From Emergomyces orientalis (Eukaryota; Ascomycota; Eurotiomycetes; Onygenales; Ajellomycetaceae): a stretch of DNA of 64,000 nucleotides. Shown here piece after piece: positions 11,823 through 21,866 of the stretch (position 1 is the first letter of the stretch; each line of letters starts with the position of its first letter). The DNA is taken from NCBI GenBank assembly GCA_002110485.1, contig MOWL01000089.1, positions 372,001 through 436,000 of the forward strand, given 5' to 3'. Under the pieces are notes generated by a model that saw nothing but the letters and a program-made list of their open reading frames with translations, was not told where the DNA came from and ran no database searches. Position numbers and translations under genes: made by a program.

Positions 11823-12039
11823 ACAGTTTTCCTTGTTAGATAAAACTAGAGTATTCCCACATATCCTTGCGATTAGGTGGTGTATGAAATAATAATAATA
11901 ATAATAATAATAATAATCTCTGAGGTGCACTTCTTTACTGACAGTGTATTACAGTTATAATAAAATATTATTATCTCTTTCAACACATATCTAATTACTA
12001 TTTTCATTGACAGCTTTTTATTAATTACTATGTATACTC

Positions 12040-12480
12040 ATGAGATCTCACTGTTCAGTACATTATATTTTTTATTTTGCTGTGATGTGCTTGTAGCACT
12101 TTCTAGCTTTTTTAATATATTATTAAACTGATTTTTCTTAAGTTTATTCACTGTTTTCAAAGCTTTTTAAATATATAGTAAATTTTTTATATTAATTTTC
12201 TTGTCTTTCTTTCTCTCTCTAAGAGTCTCAGTGATCATGTGCAGTGTTGCTGCTATATCATTTGTTGCTGCATCTCCTGCCTGCGTGGCTCTAGGTGCAC
12301 GTCGCGCTGCACACACACTCACATTCCCTGCATCACCACTCATGCCCACAGCCTCAACCATGGTGTTTGAGAGTGTGTAAGTGAGCTGATGCCCTTCAAG
12401 ACCCTCTGCAGCATGAAAGTGATCATGATTTAATTGTAAAAGAATAAAATAATTTTTAATGTTATACCACATTAAAAACT
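12040..12480 (-). pseudogene. LINE ORF1 N-terminal fragment, antisense
   Basis: Reading the minus strand from about 12472, the frame gives a variable N-terminus and then a stretch (LRERKKDKKINIKN near 12200) alignable by eye to the LINE-B ORF1 segment LEEGEKNEKVNNKDKEYLQ. A TGA or TAA ends the open part near 12167, and the similarity (KALKTV) continues in the same frame to about 12040. It is a third, more distant lineage of the same ORF1 family, lying head-on to copy C. The rest of that element is missing. Confidence 0.6.
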
Positions 12481-13144
12481 CTTTTCTTTAAATTAAATAG
12501 ATTATTATATCTAGTTTGATTTAGCTTCTATCTAATTTCTATGTAAATTGAGCCAGAACTGATGAAATTATATGATAAAATGTGATTTTTTTTCTCACTG
12601 AGGCTTGCAATTATGTTTTTCTCAATAACTTCACTGAATCATGCTCAGTCTTAATAAAAATTGAATAGATTGCTTTCTCAATTAATAGCTTTCAAATGAA
12701 TGTCTTTTGATTCTTATTTTCGAAAAATTGAGCTGGTTTGGGAGAATTGGTTTTTTTTTTGACTACGTTCTTTTAACAATGAAGAGAAACCACTGTTTTA
12801 TTCACCCGCGTTCGCAGGCTCCGTGGCTAGACAGAGAGTAAAAGGGATAAGATGTCGCATTCTCTCACCCGCATGCAACAAAACAGCAGCAGCAGTTTTA
12901 TCTTAGAATATCAAGCAGGAAACATTTCCCCGCGTATCGCGCAGTTATGTCCTTATACCCCAGGCAAAATACCAAGTATTACTCCCAGTGTCCAACCAAA
13001 ACTGATCTATGCGCAGCGCCAAAGAAAAAGGAAAAAGGAAAATAGATGTGAGTTGGATGCTCATTGGGGCGTCTCGCGTGTAGCATTATCATTTCGTAAA
13101 GTTATTATTCTTCTAAAATATGAAGTGAAGGATATAGATGGGAC
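12481..13144. other. Transition from A+T-rich repeat DNA to gene island; no gene seen
   Basis: From 12481 to about 12780 the DNA is A+T-rich with no recognisable element. From about 12790 CpG-containing sequence of host type begins and leads into the 3' flank of LSM6. A 98-codon frame at 12852-13148 runs into the last LSM6 exon and looks like chance coding. Confidence 0.6.
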
Positions 13145-13507
13145 CTAATCGGCAGAGATATAGAGGACTAGAGACAGAGAACAGTCAGTGAAGACATATA
13201 AAATATACAGAGAATATATGAAGATATACCGTTATTCCCCCTCACGAAGGCATCCCCATAGCTCCGTCTCAGCTTTCCATCAACATATTCCTCTGTCTTC
13301 TCCAGGGCGATGTTCATATACCCATCGACGGACTGTAGTTCTCCTAAATGACATAGTAGTTAGATAGCTAGCTATAGTTAGAATAGATTGAGTATAAATA
13401 CCTTTGTAGACTACACCGGAATTCAGCTTGACCGTGACAGGGGCGCCAGTGATATCGCCCAAGAATGCGGAGGGATCCTTGCCCTCGGAGGCGGCGCCGT
13501 TTTCCAT
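13145..13507 (-). CDS. LSM6: U6 snRNA-associated Sm-like protein LSm6
   Basis: Predicted 80-residue LSm6, a subunit of the nuclear LSm2-8 ring that binds the U6 snRNA 3' end and of the cytoplasmic LSm1-7 ring in mRNA decapping. Three exons: 13402-13507, 13230-13343 and 13145-13167, with introns of 58 and 62 bp bounded by GTATTT...TAG and GTATAT...TAG. Splicing gives an uninterrupted frame. The Sm1 motif lies at about residues 14-46 (VTVKLNSGVVYKG, then the strongly LSm6-like ELQSVDGYMNIALE). Sm2 is at about 66-78 (DAFVRGNNVLYIS), with the RNA-contacting RGNN. The last exon encodes only VLYISAD-type residues before TAG. Length matches the family. It diverges from the Rad60-like gene. Confidence 0.95.
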
Positions 13508-13922
13508 CGCGGGGGTATGCGGCTGTTTGTATGTTTGGATGTTGATTGAATTGGGGTGACTTTGAGTTGTGTTGTGTCGTTGCGGTGAAAGAAATTCTCC
13601 AACCTTTTCCCGCTGCTCTGTTTTGTTCTTCTCTTGGCGACTAAATGAAATTCCTCAGCACTCAACACCATCCAGTATTTATTTATCCCACCGCACCACG
13701 GACAAGAGAGCTTTGATCTAATTAACGGCGCATCCTCTGCTAATATCTCATCATATGCCCATTTGCGATATGGCTCCGTGACATCCTAACCCTCCAAATC
13801 TACCTGAGGTATATTATTGCCCTCTCATCCAGCGCTTGCCCCTGTTCTAACTCGCATACAGGCCAGGTAGGCCACTGAGGCGGAATAATTCGAATGCGCG
13901 CAAAGCCACAGTGGCAATAACT
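13508..13922. promoter_or_regulatory. Divergent promoter interval between LSM6 and the Rad60-like gene
   Basis: 415 bp between two start codons facing away from each other, with normal composition and no repeats. It must hold both 5' UTRs and both promoters. I see no motif I would name with confidence. Confidence 0.6.
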
Positions 13923-15359
13923 ATGCGATCCTTCTTCAAGAAACCAGACTGGGCGAAACCGGATAGTAACCCAGGCCAGTCAGCCGAGTTTTACAGGCGC
14001 TCCGAGCAGGTCTACGCAGATATCATATCTAGGAAACCAGAGGAGGAAGAGGAGGAAGAAAATACTAAGGGGGAGAAGCAAGATTTGCGGGACGCTCAGT
14101 TACAAGAGCCACAGCCACAATCTCAGTCGCGAGGATCGAAACGGCGGCGGATCTCTCGCGAGGAAAGTGTTCCATTAGGACTTGGGAAGGGCAGGGAGGA
14201 TCGGGAAGATATCAAGGAGACGGTACACTCAGTACAACAACCGCCAGCAACCATTTCGCATACACAATCCAAGAGCCCTCCTGGGAGGGTGAATAATAAG
14301 CCGCCTCCGGCGGCAGTGGTGGAGCTGGATTCAGACTCGGATGAAGGTTCTCTACAGCCAAAGTCACAACCTGCGCGACCACCTCAACCAGACAGTGGAC
14401 GATTATCAAACCATGATTTCGATGATGACGACGAGGATAACAACGACGACCTATACGCAGAAGAGGAGTATGCCGAGCTAGCGCGCAAAGCCCGCGAGAG
14501 AGCGCGACGAAGACTCGCAGCTTCAGCTGGCAACTCAGGACCTGATACGAATACAGCAGCAAGCGCCCGAACCACCCAATCTCCCAATTACAACCAAAGC
14601 ACAAAATCCATCAGCAACATCCCAGACAGACAAAGCCAGCCCATAGAGCCCATCGTGAAAATCCTCATAACCTCGGACCTACCCAACACCAGCCCACTCA
14701 TAGTGCAGCGGCGGCTGAACCAAGATATCCGCGACGTTCGCCGGGCGTGGTGTAGTAGACAAGGGTTCAGTGACGACATGACCGCCTCCGTGTTTCTGAC
14801 GTGGAAGGGTCGCCGATTATTTGATGTGACGACTTGCAAGAGTCTAGGGGTGCAAGAGGAGAACGAAAAGGGACTACGACTACCGCTGCCCATAAGAGAA
14901 TATTACGACGATGACGATGATGATGGTTCCGGACAAGACGACGGCTCGATAGAAGTGCATATGGAAGCTGTGACAGAGAAGCTATTCGAAGAGAAGAAGC
15001 GACAGACGATCAAGGCATGGCAACGCCAATTGGGCAGGTCAGGGGCTGTAGGTGGTAGCGATGAAGATGAGGACGAAGACGAAGACGAAGATGACAAGGC
15101 TCAAGCAGAATTAGAAGCCAAAGAAAACCATGAAGTCCTTCTCTTAACCCTCAAGGCCCCCAGTATCGAGGATTTGAAGATAAGAGTGCGCCTGAAAACA
15201 CACATCTCGTCGATCATTAGGAGTTTCCGGGAGAAACGAGGGATACCTGACAACCACACCATTCAGTTGATATTTGACGGCGACCAATTGCACCCGGACT
15301 CGATGGTGGGGGATAATGATATGGCAGACCTTGATGCGATTGATGTGCGTATTAAGTGA
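13923..15359 (+). CDS. Rad60-SLD (SUMO-like domain) protein, Rad60/Esc2/NIP45 type
   Basis: Predicted 478-residue protein starting at ATG 13923 (MRSFFKKPDWAKP); the frame is open slightly further upstream but without another ATG. Residues about 30-240 are acidic and low-complexity, with a SUMO-interacting-type motif VVELDSDSDEG at about 132-142. A first degenerate ubiquitin-like domain lies at about 245-310 (VKILITSDLP...FLTWKGRRLFD). Asp/Glu-rich linkers follow, and the second, better conserved SUMO-like domain is at about 404-478, ending IDVRIK with the core IQLIFDGDQL. Family members work in the nucleus in SUMO-dependent recombination repair and replication-fork stability, partnering Ubc9 and Smc5/6. 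No intron is seen. The assignment rests on this architecture; an Esc2 or Rad60 name is not forced. Confidence 0.85.
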   Translation: MRSFFKKPDWAKPDSNPGQSAEFYRRSEQVYADIISRKPEEEEEEENTKGEKQDLRDAQLQEPQPQSQSRGSKRRRISREESVPLGLGKGREDREDIKETVHSVQQPPATISHTQSKSPPGRVNNKPPPAAVVELDSDSDEGSLQPKSQPARPPQPDSGRLSNHDFDDDDEDNNDDLYAEEEYAELARKARERARRRLAASAGNSGPDTNTAASARTTQSPNYNQSTKSISNIPDRQSQPIEPIVKILITSDLPNTSPLIVQRRLNQDIRDVRRAWCSRQGFSDDMTASVFLTWKGRRLFDVTTCKSLGVQEENEKGLRLPLPIREYYDDDDDDGSGQDDGSIEVHMEAVTEKLFEEKKRQTIKAWQRQLGRSGAVGGSDEDEDEDEDEDDKAQAELEAKENHEVLLLTLKAPSIEDLKIRVRLKTHISSIIRSFREKRGIPDNHTIQLIFDGDQLHPDSMVGDNDMADLDAIDVRIK

Positions 15360-15828
15360 TGTGGTCCATGTGTGATACTGAATGATATTGCTATGCTGAG
15401 GTATGGATATCCCAGCTGCTTAGTTTTGTTCTACCGGTTGTCTTCGCTTCTGTATTTATTTATTTATCTCATTGAGGCGGTTATCAGCGAGCAGGGATGG
15501 ACGTTTTAGGAGTTTGATAAATAAGTATAATTACCATCTTTCCCTATGCATATTAACCTGGAAGGATAATTACTAAATATCTCATTTAATTCACTTTTTC
15601 GCTTTGTATGTAGTTGTCCATCTGTTCTCTCAGTTCTGTAGATAAGCGATAAGAGCTCTTGGCCCTTTTTTTTTCTTCTCCCTGGGCCCAACTTTCAACA
15701 AATTTCCCCTCTCCATCGCAATACCAATTTTACACTCAAGCCCGCCCTCCTCTTTATATATCCTACACCAATAGCACAGTTCCAACTCTGCTGACCCTTA
15801 CAAACCAACAAAATCAAAAACAAAAGTC
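15360..15828. other. Intergenic: Rad60-like 3' flank and TRM112 promoter
   Basis: 469 bp between codirectional genes. It contains a pyrimidine-rich stretch around 15660-15720 and TATA-like tttatatat at about 15750, 70-80 bp upstream of the TRM112 start. No further gene seen. Confidence 0.5.
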
Positions 15829-16464
15829 ATGAAACTCCTCACCGCCAACTTCCTAACTTGTGCCGTAAAAGCCTGCAAAGCTTCCTCGGCCTCTTTTCCC
15901 CTCCACTTCTCCGACGCAGAGCTCGAGCAGGAAGAGACAGAGTTCCAAGCAGATTTCCTACGCAACATCCTACCGCGCATAGATTGGGAGGCATTGGTGG
16001 TGACGGCGGATGAGGTATGTCCCTCCCTCTACTTATATCTATTTCTACATACACAACCCCCATTCTCTAGAAAAGAAACACTGCCTTGCATTAAGTTACG
16101 GCCTTCCACTGATTAGTGTATGCATATGTATCATAGCTTGGTTTCACCTCCCTTGCCTCCTCAAAACCCGAAGGTGATGCCGTGACGGATGAGTTATTGC
16201 ACGAGCTGCACCGCTTCCTCCTCGAGACGCATGTAATGGAGGGCAAATTGGTGTGCGGAAACTGCGGGCACGAGTATCGCATTAAAGAAGGGATTCCGAA
16301 TTTCTTGTTACCGAGTCATCTTGGTATGTTTAATCAATTTATACTTTTGTTCTGGTCCTTTTTCGCGTTGTGCTGTGGTGCATATATGTAGAGAAAATGC
16401 GGCATGCGTTTTCTATCTTTACAGATTGCTAACTGACCATTCTTTTCGGTGATACATAGTCTAA
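15829..16464 (+). CDS. TRM112: Multifunctional methyltransferase activator Trm112
   Basis: Predicted 125-residue zinc-binding activator of methyltransferases (tRNA Trm9 and Trm11, rRNA Bud23, release factor Mtq2). Exons 15829-16014, 16137-16323 and 16460-16464; introns of 122 and 136 bp start GTATGT and end TAG, and the second has a CTAAC branch site about 26 bp before its end. The N-terminus MKLLTANFLTCAVKAC supplies Cys11 and Cys16. The C-terminal part has GKLVCGNCGHEYRI (Cys102, Cys105) and GIPNFLL, the family signature. Together these four Cys form the zinc site. The last exon adds only two coding bases plus TAA, giving the C-terminal Val typical of the family. It converges on SET1. Confidence 0.95.
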
Positions 16465-17931
16465 TAAAGAGAGGAAGAATGGATCTTTCGTCCATTACCT
16501 CACTCCTCAGGGTATAAAATTCAACAGTATGCCTGACATACTCGTTTCTCCCCACACTGAGCGCCCCGTCCCGCCCGTCTGATGACCTTACGTTGCCGGT
16601 CGAATCGACTGCGATTCAACGCGCCCCCCCCCTGGAGCGCATTCCCACATTCTCCATCTGCTGGAATTGCTAGTGTATCATCGATGAGGCAAATATATGG
16701 GAAGAAAGGCCACCAAGAATTAAAAAGGAATAACCACACGATATGACTGAAGATTTAACGTCGATTTCCTAAATTGTCTTTAGAGAAAAGGTGGGTCTGG
16801 CGTTTTTGGGCGAAAAAAAAAAGAAGAAAACAAAATGCGTCTGGGGTACAGGTGTTATTACCAAGCTCCTTTCCTGCAAACATTTTCTTTTTTTTTCAAT
16901 AGATTTATTTATTTTTAAATATATATTAGAAAAAAGTATTCATGGCATTTGAAATATCAATGGCTACATGTACTTAACATTGGACATTAAACAATTCACA
17001 TGGGAGCGCTGATTTGTCATGCATATTCCTCAAAAAATCTGCACACATGCTCCATTAATCCTATATACTTTTGTCTTTCCCTCCTCGGTTACAAGATGGC
17101 CCCTCGATACGACAAGGGGCAAGACAAGAAAGGGAAAAAAAGTCCTCAAAGCCAACACCGTGCTGCCTCTTCTCATCTCCACAGTATAAGTAAACAAGAT
17201 AAAGTAAACAAAAAGAAGACATATGTGTGTAAGAGAGAGGGAAGCAAAGGGAAAGTTATTATACAATCAAAAGGAACCAAGGCTAATGGAGAATATAAAG
17301 AGATGCAAGTAAATAAAATATTAGACACAAGAATGGTCGAGGAAGTAAACACAAAAAAGGTGTCGGATCCTCCCAACAGAATAAGGCACCACTAAAGGCA
17401 AAACAAGTAGAAATAATATAAACATGTCCATATCCGATCCCCTACATAATGAAATAAAAATCCTACAAGGGGGAGAAAATAGAACGAAGAAAATGGAAAT
17501 TGATATGAAAAAGAAAACGCTAGAAACATCCCACACGAAGGCAGAGACAGATAGACCCATACAAAATCAATAGAGAATAAAAACCTAAAACAAAGAGTTA
17601 AAAAACGCCACTCCTAGTAAAAACTATTTATCGTCTTTAGTTTTTGTAGATTTCCCTTGTTTCTGGTATTGCCCCAAAACATCAGATGCCGATGGAAAAT
17701 TCATAATAGAAGAAAATCCATAAGGTAAAATATGCTATGACGGACGGAAAGGGGACAGATCCGATGATTCGCGAAGATGTTGCTGTGTTGTGTTGTGTCA
17801 TGATACGTTCAATCGACACAAGGAAAAAAAAAGTAGGTAAAACATCGTATTCCATGGTATCACATCTCATTTTCCGGAGAAGGCAAAGGGCGATGGTTGA
17901 GTAGGTAAAACAGATAAGCCAGGAGGTCAAT
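16465..17931. other. Convergent intergenic region TRM112/SET1; no gene seen
   Basis: 1.47 kb between two 3' ends. It contains homopolymer runs (A9 near 16815, T-runs near 16890), moderately A+T-rich DNA and short frames without domain features or splice support. Both 3' UTRs must lie here. The plus-strand frame at about 17000-17395 and its antisense counterparts are Lys/Ser-rich or Phe/Leu-rich composition artefacts. Confidence 0.6.
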
Positions 17932-20900
17932 TCAGTTAAGGAAGCCTTTACACCCAGTAGAGCCACAGAGACACGGGATCCTATCATCGCTATCCCATTC
18001 CCGCTCGAATTTGTAATCGTAGGTAAGTTCTTCATCTGCAGTTCACCTCCAAAGTTAGTTTCGGAAATCCTGAATTCATTCCTACGCCATGTAAAATCGA
18101 CAAAGGCGAAGAAAAAGAAAACGAGAGGAACGCGGGTTGGACACTAACCTCGTTCAATATCTCTCAAAGCATAAATAACAATCCTCTTACTCCCATCCAC
18201 TTTAATAATCTTCGCCGTACAATTTGGTGTACAGCTATGATTAATGAACCGCGCAATTCCACCTCTCTTCGTCGCATCGATGACCGTGTTCTCATCGATG
18301 CGGAAGAGATAGCTACTCCCAATGCCACTCTTTAGGTACCTCCGCTCGCGCATATCAGCTACCTGCTGCCGGACCTTTTCACCAACATACTCTATAATCA
18401 TGTCATTGGCAGAGATATTTTCCTCAGCGTACAGGCCCCAGTTGTGAATAGCCGAGCGTGCGAAACGGACGGGCTTCTTGCGTTTCTTAAGCTGGTTGAA
18501 GCGAAGCACGTCGCCCTCGCCGCTCTGCATGGGCAAGGCTTGTTTCTGCGCATTGATGTCGGCGATGAGACGTCGGTTGTTGACGCGGGTGGAGCGGGAT
18601 GTGGATTTCGATATCGTCTTGGCAGCAGCGAGCCGCGCGGCTTCTGCCGCGGCGGCTTGCGGGTCTGCTTTTGCGAGCGCTTCGCGTTCCTCCCGGGCCT
18701 TTTGTACTTTGATACGGTGGGGAAGGTATTTAGATTTCTCGGATTCGAGGATTCGCTTTCTCCCTTCTGTTCGGGCGGATCCTGTTGGATTGGGTACGTA
18801 GTAGCCATTGATTTTGGTTTCGGTATGTACGGGTCCTCTTTCACCGGCGCGATTGATAGCTTTGATTTCCTTCTGTCTCCAAGCCCAGGCGGATAGGTTT
18901 CCAATGTTCGACGGTTGATGCTCTTCGAGGGCTTCTCGAAGGAAGCGGATATCCTCATCGTCTTTTATTAGGCTCTGCCACCCGTCAAGATCCAAAATGA
19001 TAGTTTCATCATCCTCGACGGTAGGTCTAGGAACGTCTCTGGACACACCCCATTCGACTTCGGGTCTTGTCTCATCGAAAATTTCAGGAACAACTTCCTC
19101 GATCGCTTTCTCTTCCTCTCCTGGTGGAGTCTCGATCAGGATATCTTCCTTGGGGGGAACGTCTTCAGCCCCTTCCAGCTGCTTCAATTTCAACGCTTCC
19201 CGCTCCTCGAAAATTTGCTTCTTGGATTTCTTCTTCGCCTTGGGTTTTTTGGCCTTAATCTGGATAACTGGCTCTATGACTGCTGCAGCTTCCTCATCAT
19301 CCAAGTCAGCCGCCTCAAGCTTCATCTGCTCATCAGGCTTCGTTGAATCAAGTAGGCCAAACAGTTCATCATCTTCCTTTTGCCTTTTGCGAGCCTGGAG
19401 TTCTTCCGCAATTCTCTTTCTTTTCTTCGAGGCAGGAGAAAGGTCCATAATAGTAAGCTCGAGTTCATCGACAGTGGCATCTTTGATTGCTTTAATATCT
19501 AATTGGTTCATATTATCTTTGCTAGTCATCGGCTCGTCACTAAATTCATCCTCATTCTCCGAATCTGATGAGGTCATACTCATACGGCTAAGCGGTCGAC
19601 TGTCCTGCTCCTCAGTATCTCGTGTAAACGAGGTCCTCCGTTCATCATCCGAGTCCTCGTCTTCATGGAGTTGCTGCAGGCGATGGTAAAGGGGTCTAAA
19701 CTCTCTTCGCCTCGGAGGCCGTCGTCGCCGTTCGTCCATAAAAGCATCATTGGCGCTCTCCACACCTTGAGTCTTGCGAATTCGAGGGAGGGAGAGGATA
19801 CTGGAAGCACCAAATGGCGCGCGACTTCGTGCCAAGGATTCTGCGCGTGAATCTGGTGTTCCTGCGATAGTTTCATCAGAAGTGTCGATTCGGAATGCAG
19901 GGCGCTTATTGCTCTCGGGATCCGGGATTCCAAGCTTTTGTCGTTTAGCAGTATGACGACTGGGTTCGAGGTAATCGTAGAGCGCAGGGGCAGCTATCCT
20001 GGACTTGACATCCTCCAGTAACTTGTCCCTGAGTTCAGAGATAAGCACGCGAAGCACTTCCCGAGAAGGATCGAGATCAGCAGCGCGTAGTTTCTTCTCC
20101 TCCTCAATATCCAATTCATCCTCCCGTTTTAACCGTTCCTTCTCCGCTTTCTCACGTTGTTCCGCTTTGACTCGTTCAGGACTAGGACTGCGGGCGTAAT
20201 TTGGGTTACCATATGGCTGGCTCTCCATGTTCATCACGTATGTAAACAACGCAGTCATATGGCACATCTTGTAACATCGCTCCGTCTCCTCTTCGCCCCG
20301 CCGGGAATTCTCAAAAATGACGTAATATCCGGTTTTGTCACAGCGAACAGACTTCCAATTGAAGAGTTTTAACCGCCTTTCCAAGTGAGGAATCGTAGTA
20401 CTAAGTACAGGGACGTAGCAGTGGGCGATGAATATGTAAGGGTCGCGTTTAATCTGGTCGAGAATCGGGGTCTCTTCGATTAGCGAGGGAGCAGGGGGTT
20501 TCATCATTGTCGCTCGTGGGCCTTCGGGTATGGGTATGTTCGGTTTTCGCGACGGGCCCTTGGGGGCTGTTGGGGGTGGAAGGTTATCTTGTGCTTCCGG
20601 TTTACTTCTCTCCTCCACCAGGACTGGCGGAGGTTCCTGCTGCTTTTGTGACCCGATAATCCTCGCAACGAGCCGGTCGCTGACCACTCCATCACGATCA
20701 AGGTTGACCTGTATTCGGCGTACCCCAATGCGCTGTTCCTTCTTACACTCGAGGTACGCTCTCCGGGCAGCTTGCACCGCTAGGAGTGGTCCTCCGCCAC
20801 GAAACATTCTCGAATCCTTGTATCGTATGGAGCAGACGCCCAGAAACCGACCAGTGTTTGGATCTGTCCTGTTTTTGATCTCTGCAATATCTCCAAAGCT

Positions 20901-21866
20901 GGAAAAGAGGGCGCTGATTGGTGCTAGAGGGGTTAGAGGGTCGTAGCCGGTCACTACAACCTGTGTCGGAGGACCAGGCCCGACAGAGGTAGCAGGATCG
21001 TACGGCCACGGTCGAAGAATATAAGGCGCGGGCCGATATTTCGTTTTTTGCTTACATCCCGCGCCGCGAGTATAATTGGCAATAGCAAGGCGTGGGTCTG
21101 CAGGCGGAACCTCATCATCTGTGGTGCCAAAGACTTCATATTGAGGTTTCCTCCGTTTTTCTTTGGTCAATGATTTCCGTTCCAAATCGGGGTCATAGGT
21201 CAGTTTGTAACCCTTTGGGGCATTTCCCGTAGGTCGAGCTTGGTTTCGCGGCGTCGGGGGTGTCTGGAGGGGGGTGATGGTTGCTTTGATATCATCAACA
21301 AAGCGATTCGTTGGGGCACTTTCACTGGTAGTAGCAATTGATTTTTGGCCTGATGGGCTGCCAATTTTGCACGGGGGCGACGAATCCGTATTGGTTAGAG
21401 GAGTGAGGGCATGAGTGTGCGTTATTCCGTTACAAGCCGTTACGCCAGATTGGGGTAGGGAGGATGCGCTGAAAACAGAGGAGCCCGTGCTAGCTGAGCT
21501 AGAGGAGCCTACACCGTTGGCATCGCCGGGCGTGACATTTACATCCTCGCGAGCAGCAGCGGCTGCAAACTCGTCAGCTAGACTATTTGTATTAATATTG
21601 GCATTGCTTCTGCTTCTGCTGCTGCCGCTGTTGTTGCCATGACTGTTGGTATTGTTGCCTGAGGCCCCACTATCTTCCGCAACAGGGGCACTAGTAGTAG
21701 CAGTACCAGCGCCAGCGGCGGACGCTGGATTGAGAGACGGGGGATCATCGTCGTGTTTGAGCTTGCCCTTTGGTCGGTCCTGGGCAGCCTTGGAGGAGCG
21801 TTTCTTCTGGAGGACTGAGGGAGCTGTTGGGAAGAAGTCTGCGAAGCCCGCCGAGGCGCGTGACAT
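17932..21866 (-). CDS. SET1: Histone H3-K4 methyltransferase SET1 (COMPASS catalytic subunit)
   Basis: Predicted 1273-residue protein that methylates H3K4 in the COMPASS complex. Exon 1 is 18149-21866 (ATG 21866, MSRASAGFADFF). A 113-bp intron (18036-18148, GTTAGT...CAG) and exon 2 (17932-18035) complete the SET and post-SET regions in frame. Order: Ser/Asn-rich N-terminus; RRM-like domain at about 300-405 (VVVTGYDPL, SSFGDIAEI); second RRM-like domain specific to Set1 at about 472-547; acidic Lys/Glu linkers; n-SET at about 960-1110; SET at about 1134-1255 with NHSC in ARFINHSCTPNC and YDYKFE. The post-SET CLCGSTGCKGFLN gives the last zinc ligands. Length fits fungal Set1. The CT-rich leader upstream suggests a long 5' UTR. 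Confidence 0.96.

Larger units (their letters stand above)
6542..11918 (+). mobile_element. LINE-B copy C (diverged, full length)
   Basis: Third LINE-B copy, inserted directly behind copy A, with ORF1, ORF2, 3' UTR and a TAA-repeat tail at about 11888-11918. It differs from A and B at many protein positions throughout, so it is an older or separate lineage. It carries far more TGA codons, yet both ORFs keep their frames. The 3' UTR keeps only short blocks in common with A: the hairpin, the TTTTCCTTGTTAGATAAAA block, CCCACATATCC and GTGGTGTAT. The exact 5' end within 6542-6640 is uncertain. Confidence 0.8.

Noticed and set aside
11888..11918. TAA-repeat tract as a microsatellite of its own.
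   Set aside because: Its position at the end of each LINE-B copy marks it as the LINE tail.
12852..13148. 98-codon plus-strand frame beside LSM6.
   Set aside because: It has no recognisable features, overlaps the LSM6 terminal exon, and its composition matches noncoding flank.
17000..17395. 131-codon Lys-rich plus-strand frame between TRM112 and SET1.
   Set aside because: Low-complexity composition in a region expected to be 3' UTR; no domain visible.
18398..18958. 186-codon minus-strand frame.
   Set aside because: It is a shifted frame within the SET1 n-SET/SET coding region; the SET1 frame is the conserved one.
18997..19689. 230-codon plus-strand frame, Ser-rich.
   Set aside because: It is antisense to the acidic linker of SET1; Ser runs mirror Glu/Asp/Arg codons of the real gene.
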